Shown here in pieces: positions 15,423 to 23,702 of a DNA stretch of 34,561 nt (position 1 is its first letter; every line of letters begins with the position of its first letter). Position numbers and translations under genes: made by a program. This DNA comes from Chloroflexi bacterium OHK40. GTDB taxonomy: Bacteria > Chloroflexota > Chloroflexia > Chloroflexales > Chloroflexaceae. The stretch is taken from contig SFCB01000173.1 of the NCBI GenBank assembly GCA_004367505.1, forward strand, positions 1-34,561, in the 5' to 3' direction. Below the pieces are notes generated by a model, which was not told the origin of the DNA, ran no database searches, and saw nothing but the letters and a program-made list of their open reading frames with translations.

Positions 15423-18400
15423 TTAAGCGGCGATGTCCTCCTCGGCGCGCTCGCGGGTGCTGCCGATGCTGAAATACTTCGCCTCGGGGTGGTGCACGAC
15501 GATGGCGGCGGTACTCTGCTCGGGCACGAGTTGGTAGGCCTCAGTGAGCGTGACGCCGATCGCGTCGGCCGGAAGCACCTGCCAGAGCCGGGCGTGCTCC
15601 GCCAGGTCGGGGCAGGCCGGGTAGCCCCAGGAGTAGCGCTTGCCACGCCCAGCGCTAAGACCCAGGCTCTGGCGGATGAGCCGGTTGGTATACTCGGCGA
15701 GGGCCTCGGCCAGGCTCACCCCCAGCCCGTGGATGTAATAGCTGCGGCTGTAGTCGCCCTGGCGCTGTAGCTCCTCCGTCAGGTCGTCCACGGCGGTGCC
15801 CATCGTGACGATCTGGAAAGCGGCGACATCGTACTCGCCGCTCTCGACGCTGCGGAAGTAGTCGCTGAGGCAGAGTCGCTCGCGCTCGGGCTGGCGGGGG
15901 AAGACGAAGCGGGTCAGGATGCTGGAGCGGTCGGCCGGATCATAGACGATCAGGTCGTGGCCATCGCTCTGGACGGGGAAGTAGCCGTAGACGACCTTCG
16001 GCTGGAGCCAGCCATCGCGCTCGGCTTCGCGCACGAGATCGCGTACCTTCTGGTCGAACTCGGCCCTGAGCCGTTCCCACTCGGCGCCCTTGGCGTTTTT
16101 GGCGCCCCACTGGAGCCGGTAGAGCGCGTTGCGGTCGAGGCAGGCCACCACGTCGGCCAGGCGGATGCGCTCGGTGGCGCGGGCGCCCCAGAAGGGCGGC
16201 GTGGGAACGGGCACGTCCTGGCGGACGGCCGAGCGAACGTGCCCGGAGCCGAGGCTGGCCTTCCCGAGGGCATCGAGGGCCACCCGGCCCACCTGGCGGC
16301 GCTGAAGCACCCCGGCGGCCTCACGGATCGTCTGGGCCACGAAGGCGGGCCGCAAGACGGGGTCGCTGAGCTTCTCCATCGTCTCCAGGCCCTCGAAGGC
16401 GTCCTTGCAGTAGAAGACGCCGGCCTCATAGGGCTCTTCGTCGCCGACGAAGCTGATCCGCTGGCCGTACTGCTTGTTGATCGCGGCCCCGCCGACGAGC
16501 ACGGGGAAGCTGAGGCCGCGCTTGTGCAGCTCCTGGACGCAGAGGGGCATCTGCTTGGAGGTGCTCACGAGCAGGGCCGAGAGGCCGATCGCGTCGGCGC
16601 CGACCTCAACGGCCTTCTCGATGATCGTGTTGACGGGCACCTGCTTGCCGAGATCGTAGACGGTGTAGCCGTTATTGGCGAGGATGGTGTGGACGAGGTT
16701 CTTCCCGATGTCGTGGACATCGCCGTAGACGGTCGCGAGGACCACCTTGCCCTTGGTGGCGCCATCGAGCTTGTCGAGGTAGCGCTCGAGGCGAGCGACG
16801 GCCTTCTTCATCACCTCGGCGGACTGGAGCACGAAGGGCAGGATGAGTTGCCCGGAGCCAAAGAGATCGCCCACCTCCTTCATCGCGGGGAGCAACACAT
16901 TGTTGAGCACATCCACCGCCGCGGCGCCCTGTGGCGTTGCCTCGGGGGTGATGCTCGTGATGGCCCCGGCGCTCAGGCGCGTTGCCACGGCCTCGTCGAT
17001 ATCCTCCTCGATGCCCTCCTTCTTGCGGTGGAGGATCTTCCAGTGGAGCCGCTGGTCAACCGGCAGGTCGGCGGTGGGGTCGGCCCGCTCGCCGGTATCG
17101 GTGGCCGTGTTGGCCTCAAAGTAGGCGATAAAACGGGCGAGGGCATCGTCGCGCCGGTTGAAGATCAGATCCTCGCAGAGCTCACGCTGCTCGGCGGGCA
17201 CCTCGGCGTACGGGGTAACATGGGCCGGGTTGATGATCGCGGTATCGAGGCCCGCAGCGACGGCGTGGTAGAGGAAGACGGAATTGAGGGCGGCGCGGGC
17301 GTGGGGGGCCACGCCGAAGCTCAGGTTGGAGACGCCCAGAGTCGTGAAGCAGCCGGGAATCTGCTGCTTGACGAGCCGGATGCCTTCGATCGTCTCCACG
17401 GCGGCGTTGCGCAGCTCCTCCTGGCCGGTCGTGATCGGGAAGGTGAGCACATCGAAGATCAGCGCCTCGGCGGGAAGGCCGTACTCGTCGGCGGCGATCT
17501 GCGCGATGCGGCGGGCGATCGCCAGTTTCCGCTCGCGACTGTGGGCCATGCCCTCCTCGTCGATCGTCATCGCCACGGTGGCGGCGCCATAGCGGGCGAC
17601 GAGCGGCAGCACCTTGTCGATCTTTTCGCCGCGACCGCCCTCCAGCGAGACCGAGTTGACAACGGCGCGGCCGGGGTAGCTGGCGAGCGCCGCCTCGAGG
17701 ACGTCGGCCTCGGTGGTGTCGATCACCAGCGGGAGCTCGATGTTCATGGTCAGCTTCTTGAGCAGCTTGACCATCTGCTCCTTCTCGTCGGCGCGCTCCG
17801 TCATCGCCACACAGACGTCCAGCAGGTGGGAGCCGCTGTCCACCTGCTCGCGGGCCACCTCGAGCACACCGTCGTAGTCGTCGTTGAGGAGCAGCCGCTT
17901 GACTTTCCGGGAGCCGAGAGTATTCACGCGCTCGCCGATCATGGTGAGGGTAAGGTCCTGGCGCAGGGCGGCGGCGCGAATGCCGGAGGAGACGGCGGGG
18001 ATGTACTCGATCTGGCGCGGGGTGGGCCGTCGCTCGTAGCCCACCACCTCACGGAGCCTGGCGATATGGGCAGGAGTTGTGCCGCAGCAGCCGCCCACCA
18101 CGCTCACGCCATACTCGCTGACGAACTCACCCAGGATGCGGGCGAAGGGCTCGGGCTCCATGGGGTAGACGGTGCGGCCGTCCACCTCAAGGGGCAGGCC
18201 GGCATTGGGGATGCAGGAGATCGGCTTGCGCGCGTGGGCGGTGAGGTACTGGATCGCGGCGCGCATGTGCTCGGGGCCGGTGGAGCAGTTGAGGCCGATC
18301 ACGTCTACCGGCATCGCCTCGAGGGTGGCGATCAGCGCGGGCACATCGGTGCCGAGCAGCATGCGCCCCGAGAGATCAAGGAAGACCTGGGCCTGCACGG

Positions 18401-18989
18401 CGATGTCGGGGCGGTCAAGCTCCTGCTTGGCGCGGCGGATGCCATCGAGGGCGGCCTTGACCTCCAGAATGTCCACACTCGTTTCGACGAGGAGCAGGTC
18501 GACGCCACCCTGGATGAGGCCGGTGGCCTGCTCGCGGAAGATCTCCGAGAGCTCCGCGAAGCTAATATCGGAGAGCGCCGGGTCGTCGGAGGAAGGGAGC
18601 TTGCCAGTGGGGCCGATCGAGCCGGCCACAAAGCGCGGGCGGCCATCCCGGGCCGCGAAGCGGTCCGCGACGGAGCGGGCGAGCGCGGCGGCGGCACGGT
18701 TGATCGCCACTGTCTGGTCGCCCAGGCCCCACTCCTCCAGCCGTAGCCGGGTTGACTGGAACGTACACGTTTCGAGCACATCGGCGCCAGCCTCCAGAAA
18801 GGAGGTGTGGATGGCGGCGATCACGTCGGGCCGGGTGATGACAAGATAGTCGCGATTGCCGTTGGTGCGCTCGCCCCCGTAGTCCTCGGCGGTGAGGTCG
18901 AAGGTGTCGATGCTGGTGCCCATCGCGCCATCAAAGATCAGGACGCGCTCGGTGAGGGCCTGGAGATACGAGGATCTGCGCGGTGTCAC
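15423..18989 (-). CDS. metH: Cobalamin-dependent methionine synthase
   Basis: The 1188-residue enzyme transfers the methyl group of 5-methyltetrahydrofolate to homocysteine through cobalamin. All four modules are present. The homocysteine/zinc domain (1-310) carries GLNCSTGP and GGCCGTTP as zinc Cys. The pterin-binding domain lies at about 335-600 (MIGERVNTLGSRK). The B12 cap and binding domains lie at about 640-880, with DVHDIGKNL carrying the cobalt-ligand His. The C-terminal reactivation domain lies at about 900-1188, with RYSWGYPACPDL for AdoMet. The frame extends to 19037, but that part overlaps the riboswitch terminator, so the GTG at 18989 with GAGAGG upstream is the start. Expression is controlled by the SAM riboswitch. 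Confidence 0.97.
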   Translation of the reverse strand: MTPRRSSYLQALTERVLIFDGAMGTSIDTFDLTAEDYGGERTNGNRDYLVITRPDVIAAIHTSFLEAGADVLETCTFQSTRLRLEEWGLGDQTVAINRAAAALARSVADRFAARDGRPRFVAGSIGPTGKLPSSDDPALSDISFAELSEIFREQATGLIQGGVDLLLVETSVDILEVKAALDGIRRAKQELDRPDIAVQAQVFLDLSGRMLLGTDVPALIATLEAMPVDVIGLNCSTGPEHMRAAIQYLTAHARKPISCIPNAGLPLEVDGRTVYPMEPEPFARILGEFVSEYGVSVVGGCCGTTPAHIARLREVVGYERRPTPRQIEYIPAVSSGIRAAALRQDLTLTMIGERVNTLGSRKVKRLLLNDDYDGVLEVAREQVDSGSHLLDVCVAMTERADEKEQMVKLLKKLTMNIELPLVIDTTEADVLEAALASYPGRAVVNSVSLEGGRGEKIDKVLPLVARYGAATVAMTIDEEGMAHSRERKLAIARRIAQIAADEYGLPAEALIFDVLTFPITTGQEELRNAAVETIEGIRLVKQQIPGCFTTLGVSNLSFGVAPHARAALNSVFLYHAVAAGLDTAIINPAHVTPYAEVPAEQRELCEDLIFNRRDDALARFIAYFEANTATDTGERADPTADLPVDQRLHWKILHRKKEGIEEDIDEAVATRLSAGAITSITPEATPQGAAAVDVLNNVLLPAMKEVGDLFGSGQLILPFVLQSAEVMKKAVARLERYLDKLDGATKGKVVLATVYGDVHDIGKNLVHTILANNGYTVYDLGKQVPVNTIIEKAVEVGADAIGLSALLVSTSKQMPLCVQELHKRGLSFPVLVGGAAINKQYGQRISFVGDEEPYEAGVFYCKDAFEGLETMEKLSDPVLRPAFVAQTIREAAGVLQRRQVGRVALDALGKASLGSGHVRSAVRQDVPVPTPPFWGARATERIRLADVVACLDRNALYRLQWGAKNAKGAEWERLRAEFDQKVRDLVREAERDGWLQPKVVYGYFPVQSDGHDLIVYDPADRSSILTRFVFPRQPERERLCLSDYFRSVESGEYDVAAFQIVTMGTAVDDLTEELQRQGDYSRSYYIHGLGVSLAEALAEYTNRLIRQSLGLSAGRGKRYSWGYPACPDLAEHARLWQVLPADAIGVTLTEAYQLVPEQSTAAIVVHHPEAKYFSIGSTRERAEEDIAA

Positions 18990-19026
18990 GGGTTCGTGCC
19001 TCTCTGGTGCGTGGCTGGACGCACAA

Positions 19027-19056
19027 AAAACCTTCACGCGGGCTGGCGTGAAGGCG
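19027..19056 (-). terminator. Riboswitch expression-platform terminator of metH
   Basis: On the minus strand CCTTCACGC (19056-19048) and GCGTGAAGG (19041-19033) form a perfect 9-bp stem around a 6-base loop, followed by six T (19032-19027). It lies between the aptamer and the metH ribosome binding site. High SAM should favour this hairpin and stop transcription. Confidence 0.9.
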
Positions 19057-19066
19057 GCTTCGACCT

Positions 19067-19238
19067 CATCTTCCCAGCTTTCGCTGCCGGACTTAGCACC
19101 CTACTGAGCGATGCAAAAGGCAATCTTCGACGTACAAACTGGCCTGCTGGCGAACAGTTGCACTGTCACGATTGTCTTTTGCATTCCTCCGGGTTGCTGG
19201 GGCTTCACAGGGCCGGTCCCTCCACCCCTCTTGATGAG
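19067..19238 (-). promoter_or_regulatory. SAM-I (S-box) riboswitch aptamer
   Basis: Reading the minus strand, P1 is CTCATC (19238-19233) with GATGAG (19072-19067). The conserved S-box core follows P1: GAGGGGTGGAGGGACCGGCC, CTGTGAAGCCC and GCAACC, and later GGTGCTAAGTCC with the P4 hairpin CAGCGAAAGCTG. These match the SAM-I consensus closely. P3 is much extended: ATGCAAAAG-CAATC pairs with GATTG-CTTTTGCAT (15 positions, one A-C mismatch), capped by about 44 bases with further small hairpins. It binds S-adenosylmethionine and turns off metH. Confidence 0.93.
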
Positions 19239-19259
19239 CACTATTGAGTTGTTCGGTGG

Positions 19260-19289
19260 AGTATAGCATGGCGCCGGGGCGGGTGTCAA
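19260..19289 (-). promoter_or_regulatory. Promoter of the metH transcript
   Basis: On the minus strand TTGACA (19289-19284), 18-base spacer, TATACT (19265-19260). The predicted start near 19253 is about 15 bases before the aptamer, as expected for a riboswitch leader. Confidence 0.75.
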
Positions 19290-19390
19290 ACGAGATGAGC
19301 AGATATTCAGGCCCGGTCTGCCCCGGGCTCAGCAACCTGTCACGCCGGGTAGGTAGAGTGGCGGCGGGGGGAGCGAGAGGAGCACCAACG

Positions 19391-20230
19391 ATGGGACGTG
19401 ATGGAGCTGGGGGGGCCCTCTGGACCGTCGTTGTGTGCCTGGCCCTCGCCTCGGGGCTCTGGTCGTCGGCGGCCGGAGCCCCGACCTATGTCCTCTACGA
19501 TGGATCGGTGCCAGAGGAGACACCGGCCGACCAGGGCTTCTTCTACCTTACGCGGCCAAGCCCGCCAGCCGCAGCCACCGCGAGCTACGCCGGCGGCGGG
19601 ACGACCCTCGACACTCTCGGCGCGCTCGGCGACCTGGCGGGCTACGCCGTACGCCCCGGCGCCACACCGCCCCTTGAGCGCGCGTCCGGCTTTACGCTGC
19701 GCTTCACCGTGCAGCTGACGGCCGAGCAGCACCTGAGCCTGGATCGGGCCGGCCTGAGCGTGCTGCTGCTCGCCGAAGATCAGCGGGGCGTAGAGCTTGG
19801 CCTCTGGCCCGATGAGGTCTGGGTGCAGAATGATGGTGCGGCCCTCTTTACCCACGGCGAAGGTGCCGCCCTGGATCTGGCCGGCGGGCCGGTGGATCTG
19901 GCCCTCACGGTACACGATGACAGCTATACCCTGCTGGCGCAGGGGCAGCCGCTGCTCAGTGGCCCCCTGCGCGACTATCGCGATCCACGCTATCCCCCGC
20001 AGGACTACCCCTTCTACTACCTTCCGAGCGTGATCTTCATCGGCGACAACACGTCGCAGGCCGGGGCTGTTGCGCGGCTGTTCGCCGTGATGCTGGATGG
20101 CCCTCCGCCCGATGATCCGGATGGGCCGCCAGCGGCCCCCACACCCACCCCGCCGACTCCTACCGCAACCCGTGGTCCGGTCGCGTCGCCGCATCGGCTC
20201 AACCTGCCGCTGGTGAGCGGTGTTCGTTGA
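19391..20230 (+). CDS. Secreted choice-of-anchor Y-like protein
   Basis: A 279-residue exported protein. A signal peptide (residues 1-29: WTVVVCLALASGLWSSAAGA) leads into VLYDGSVPEETPADQGFFYL, the DG-[ST] and QG[FW] pattern that opens choice-of-anchor Y domains. A lectin/LamG-like beta-sandwich then covers about 40-235 (FTLRFTVQL, VELGLWPDEVWVQN, VDLALTVHDDSYTLLAQG). A Pro/Thr-rich linker (about 240-265) and the tail HRLNLPLVSGVR finish it. It is likely displayed on the cell surface; the ligand is unknown. AGAGGAG lies 8 bases before the ATG at 19391. The gene is divergent from the metH promoter. Confidence 0.8.
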   Translation: MGRDGAGGALWTVVVCLALASGLWSSAAGAPTYVLYDGSVPEETPADQGFFYLTRPSPPAAATASYAGGGTTLDTLGALGDLAGYAVRPGATPPLERASGFTLRFTVQLTAEQHLSLDRAGLSVLLLAEDQRGVELGLWPDEVWVQNDGAALFTHGEGAALDLAGGPVDLALTVHDDSYTLLAQGQPLLSGPLRDYRDPRYPPQDYPFYYLPSVIFIGDNTSQAGAVARLFAVMLDGPPPDDPDGPPAAPTPTPPTPTATRGPVASPHRLNLPLVSGVR

Positions 20231-20280
20231 TGGGGATCACGGGAGGTTCTCCGGCGCCTCGGATGGATATCGCGGGGAGG

Positions 20281-20306
20281 TAGGGGCGCAGCACGCTGTG
20301 TTCCTA
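20281..20306. repeat. Degenerate copy of the palindromic repeat
   Basis: TAGGGGCGCAGC, AC, then GCTGTGTTCCTA: the arms still pair if G-U wobbles are allowed. It lies just after the choice-of-anchor gene and before the GT39 gene. The core matches the copies at 2003 and 5267. Confidence 0.65.
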
Positions 20307-20377
20307 CAACGATGACCACACGCCGACACGCCCATGGCGGCGTGCGGCGATGCCCTGCGTTCCGGGCGCGCGACTTC

Positions 20378-20386
20378 TGCTAGAAT
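20378..20386 (+). promoter_or_regulatory. Extended -10 element upstream of the GT39 gene
   Basis: TGCTAGAAT at 20378-20386, about 46 bases before the ATG. The nine-base element, followed by GGCGC, recurs exactly upstream of the SH3b gene (28705). No good -35 is seen. Confidence 0.45.
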
Positions 20387-20431
20387 GGCGCGGCGTGAGA
20401 GCGACTGTGCGGAGCGGGGGACGCCGACGTG

Positions 20432-23400
20432 ATGGAGCATCGGGCGACCGGCGCGGCCCTTGTTGCCCTGGCCGCGTTGCTCGCGGCGGCCCTGGTGGCG
20501 GCGGCGCTGCTCGTGCCACGATCATGGGCGGTGCAAGTGGGCGCGCCGGGCGACGCCTATTTTGTCACCGACCTCTTTCCCCCGGAGGGGGGCGCGACGC
20601 CGTTGCGCTGGACGCGAGAGGCGGCGAGCCTGCGGCTCTACGGTGCCTACGCTGGCCCCGCGCGGCTTGAGCTACGCTTCTACCGCGAACCGGTGGCCAC
20701 TACGGGGCGCGCCTGGCCCCTTTCGCTCAGGGCCGGCGCGACGCCCCTGGCCAGCTTTGAGGCCGGGCCGGGCTGGCGCCGCTACACTGTGCTGCTGCCC
20801 CCCGGAGCTACTCTTACGCCCCTGACGCTCACGAGCCCGACGTTTGCGCCCGGCGGCGGTGATGCCCGCGTGCTGGGTGTGGCGCTGGCCGAACTGAAGG
20901 TGGCGCCGGTGGACGGGCCACCGCCCCTCGGCCATGCGCTCGGGCGGGCCACCTGGCTGGGTGCGCTGCTAGCGCTGCTCGGGGTGGGCGCCTGGCTGCT
21001 CGACGCCTGGTGCCGGGGGCCGATGGCGGCCCCCGGGCGTCCCTTGCGTGTAGCGGCCCTGGTTGGTGGCCTGGGCGTGGCCCTCGCGGCCTGGGCCTGG
21101 CTCGGGCCGCCCTGGTTCGCCTGGGCGCTGCCGACACACTGGGCCGTTCCGGGCTGGGCCGTGGCGATGGTGGCTCTGCTGTGGCTCGCGCGCCGAGCCA
21201 ACAGACCGGCGCCGGGGCGCCTGGTCCGGGTAGCCGGTGTGGCCGGGGCGCTGCTGGCGGCCCACGTGCTGCTCCTCGCGCCGGCGCCAGCCCTGTGGCA
21301 GCAGGTGGCCGCGCTGATGATCGTGCTGGCCCCGGGCGCTCTGGCGGCTCGGGCGCTGCTGGATGGCGAGGCCGACGGGGCCGAGCATCTGTTCCTCGCC
21401 GTGGCGGGAGGGCTCGGCGTCGCCGCGCTGCTCGGCCTGGCGCTCCACGCGTTGCCTGGCCCGCTCCCCCGCTGGGCGCTGCTCGTGGCCTCCGATGGGC
21501 TAGCCCTGGTGGGCCTGGCGGCCCTGGCGCGGCCGCGCCACGCGGCGCCAACGGGAGCCTCAGCGTCGGGACCGCCTCCACGCTGGTTGGCCCTGCCGCT
21601 GCTCCTCGCCGCCGGGCTGCGTCTGTGGGGCCTCGGCGTGGGTCAGTTTCAGGGCGACGAGGCCTACGCCCTGATGCTCGCCAGGGGGGTGCTCCACGGC
21701 CAGGAGGAGATCCTGCTCGTCCACATGAAGGGGCCCGTGGAGGCATTGCTGCCAGCCACCATCCTGGTGGCCGCAGGGTCGATCAGCGAGACGGCGGGGC
21801 GGCTGCCCTTTGCGCTGGCTGGTCTGGCTGCGGTGATCGGGGTGTGGAGCCTGGCGGCCCGGCTGATCGGCGGACGGGCCGGCGCCGTGGCGGCGCTTGC
21901 GGCTGCGCTGGCGGTGGCCTCCGATGGGCTGCTGGTGGCCTTCGGGCGCGTGGTGCAGTATCAGACCGTGGTGATGGCGCTGTCGGCGGCGGCGTTGTGG
22001 CTCGCCTGGCGCTTCTACGAGGGCGCCTCTGCTGCTCGCACGCTGCCCGCCGCCGCCGTGTGCGCGGCGGTGGCGGTGCTGGCCCACTACGACGGGATCT
22101 ATGTGGCGCCGGCTCTGGTGTGGCTGGTGCTGGCCGGAGGGTACCGCCGTGGCTGGGGTCCGCGAAGGTGGGTGGGTGCTCTGGCGCTACCACTTGTGCT
22201 CGGCCTCGGGCTCACCTTGAGCTTCTATGTGCCGTTTGCGCTGCACGAGCACTTCGGGCGCACCCTGCGCCACCTCGGCACTCGTAGCGGCCAGGGTAGC
22301 TCCGTGGCGCTCTACAATAACCTGCCGGACTACGGCGCGTTGCTGAGCGTCTATACGAGCCACTATGTAGCTGTGGCGGCAGGCCTGGCGCTGCTGGTGG
22401 TCCTGGCCGCCCTGCTGGCGCGCTTTCTGCGGCCGCGAGCGCCTGGCTATGGCGCGGCGGCGCTCCTGGTGGCCGGTGGGCTGGCAGCAGTGCTCGCGCC
22501 AGCGCGTCTGGCTGTCGGCCCGAACGCAAGCCTGGCGGCGCTGCTGGTGCTGCCACCACTACTGGCGCTGATCCTGGCGCCGCGCCTGCCGGCCGGGCTG
22601 CGGGCGATCGTGATCTGGATGGCCGGGGCTCTCGCCGCCCACGCCTTCCTGATTGTCGATCCGCGCACGCATTTCTACACGATGCACCTTCCGGCATGGC
22701 TCCTGGTGGCCTGGGGCGCCGGGCAACTCTGGGATATGCCGGTGCCCCGGCTTGTGCGCCCACTGCGGGCCGCGCTCGCCGCTAGCGCCACGACCCTCGT
22801 TGCGCTCGGCCTGGCCTACAGCGGGATGACCCTGCTGCGTCCCTGGCCGGAGTATGAGCGCGCCTTTCCCGCCACACTGATCCCCTTCTTTCGGCCGCCC
22901 GGTGGCGAGCAGTTGCCCGACGATGGCCTGTTCGGCTTTCCGGCCCGCGACGGCTGGAAGGCTGCGGCGGTGCTCTTCCAGCAGGGGGTGCTCCGTGGCT
23001 CCTACGACACGAATCAGGAGCTGTTTACGCCCGGCTGGTACCTGCGCGGGCAGTTCAAGTGTCAGCGCGACCCGGATTACTTTCTGACCGCCAACGGTGC
23101 TCGCCCGCTCTATATTCCGCCGGGCTACCATCATGTAGGTACGATCACGGAGGGGGGCGTGCGCGCACTCGAGATCTACAGCCGTGAGCCCGCCATGGGG
23201 CCGCCGCAGGTCTATGCCGCCGAGTCCTTCGCCGCCGCCTACGACGCGGCGCCGGTGCCGAACTTTCCGCTGCGCCGGCTGCTCAGCGGGGTAGTTCCCC
23301 AGGTGCGGCTCGATGCGCTGTGGCAGGGCGGCTTCGCGCTGCGCGGCTTCGACCAGGACCGATCGGCGTTGGGGCCGGGCGATGTGGCCTTTGTGACGCT

Positions 23401-23692
23401 CTACTGGCGGGCGGCTTCGGCACAACCTGGCACGCTGGCGCCGGCCCTCCTGGCACTCGACGAGTCAGGGCGGGTGGTGGCTGAAGCGTCCACCTATTGT
23501 GGTGGCGTGCCGGCAGAGGTCTGGCACCAGACCTACGTGAACGACACGCCCTTCCGCCTCGAGGCGGCCACACTTCCGCCCGGGAGCTACACGCTCCACG
23601 CCGGTGTGCGCGACATCGCCACGGGGCGCTGGGTGCCACTGGAAGGCGGTGGGGAGCTGCTGGAGCTCGGGGCGCTGACCGTGACGAAGTAG
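20432..23692 (+). CDS. GT39-type membrane glycosyltransferase with flanking beta-sandwich domains
   Basis: A 1086-residue polytopic membrane protein of the GT-C superfamily, resembling the PMT/ArnT (GT39) group that transfers sugars from polyprenyl-phosphate donors on the outer face of the membrane. Residues about 1-30 are a signal anchor, and 35-155 a beta-sandwich. Membrane segments follow at about 170-390, then the catalytic-type loop FQGDEAYALML with Asp409, more membrane segments (to about 800), and an extracytoplasmic C-terminal region. The last 130 residues form a second beta-sandwich (LRGFDQDRSALGPGDVAFVTLYW) typical of Chloroflexota members. The acceptor is unknown. The GTG at 20429 is an alternative start. 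The gene converges on the next one with a 10-base gap. Confidence 0.85.
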   Translation: MEHRATGAALVALAALLAAALVAAALLVPRSWAVQVGAPGDAYFVTDLFPPEGGATPLRWTREAASLRLYGAYAGPARLELRFYREPVATTGRAWPLSLRAGATPLASFEAGPGWRRYTVLLPPGATLTPLTLTSPTFAPGGGDARVLGVALAELKVAPVDGPPPLGHALGRATWLGALLALLGVGAWLLDAWCRGPMAAPGRPLRVAALVGGLGVALAAWAWLGPPWFAWALPTHWAVPGWAVAMVALLWLARRANRPAPGRLVRVAGVAGALLAAHVLLLAPAPALWQQVAALMIVLAPGALAARALLDGEADGAEHLFLAVAGGLGVAALLGLALHALPGPLPRWALLVASDGLALVGLAALARPRHAAPTGASASGPPPRWLALPLLLAAGLRLWGLGVGQFQGDEAYALMLARGVLHGQEEILLVHMKGPVEALLPATILVAAGSISETAGRLPFALAGLAAVIGVWSLAARLIGGRAGAVAALAAALAVASDGLLVAFGRVVQYQTVVMALSAAALWLAWRFYEGASAARTLPAAAVCAAVAVLAHYDGIYVAPALVWLVLAGGYRRGWGPRRWVGALALPLVLGLGLTLSFYVPFALHEHFGRTLRHLGTRSGQGSSVALYNNLPDYGALLSVYTSHYVAVAAGLALLVVLAALLARFLRPRAPGYGAAALLVAGGLAAVLAPARLAVGPNASLAALLVLPPLLALILAPRLPAGLRAIVIWMAGALAAHAFLIVDPRTHFYTMHLPAWLLVAWGAGQLWDMPVPRLVRPLRAALAASATTLVALGLAYSGMTLLRPWPEYERAFPATLIPFFRPPGGEQLPDDGLFGFPARDGWKAAAVLFQQGVLRGSYDTNQELFTPGWYLRGQFKCQRDPDYFLTANGARPLYIPPGYHHVGTITEGGVRALEIYSREPAMGPPQVYAAESFAAAYDAAPVPNFPLRRLLSGVVPQVRLDALWQGGFALRGFDQDRSALGPGDVAFVTLYWRAASAQPGTLAPALLALDESGRVVAEASTYCGGVPAEVWHQTYVNDTPFRLEAATLPPGSYTLHAGVRDIATGRWVPLEGGGELLELGALTVTK

Positions 23693-23702
23693 CCGGGGGC
23701 GC

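Noticed and set aside
15957-18746. A 929-codon open frame opposite metH
   Set aside because: Same reason: complementary shadow of a well-conserved enzyme, no ribosome site or domain.
19067-19238. Possible T-box or cobalamin riboswitch before metH
   Set aside because: The core bases and P1/P4 pairs match SAM-I; no T-box antiterminator sequence or B12 box was seen.
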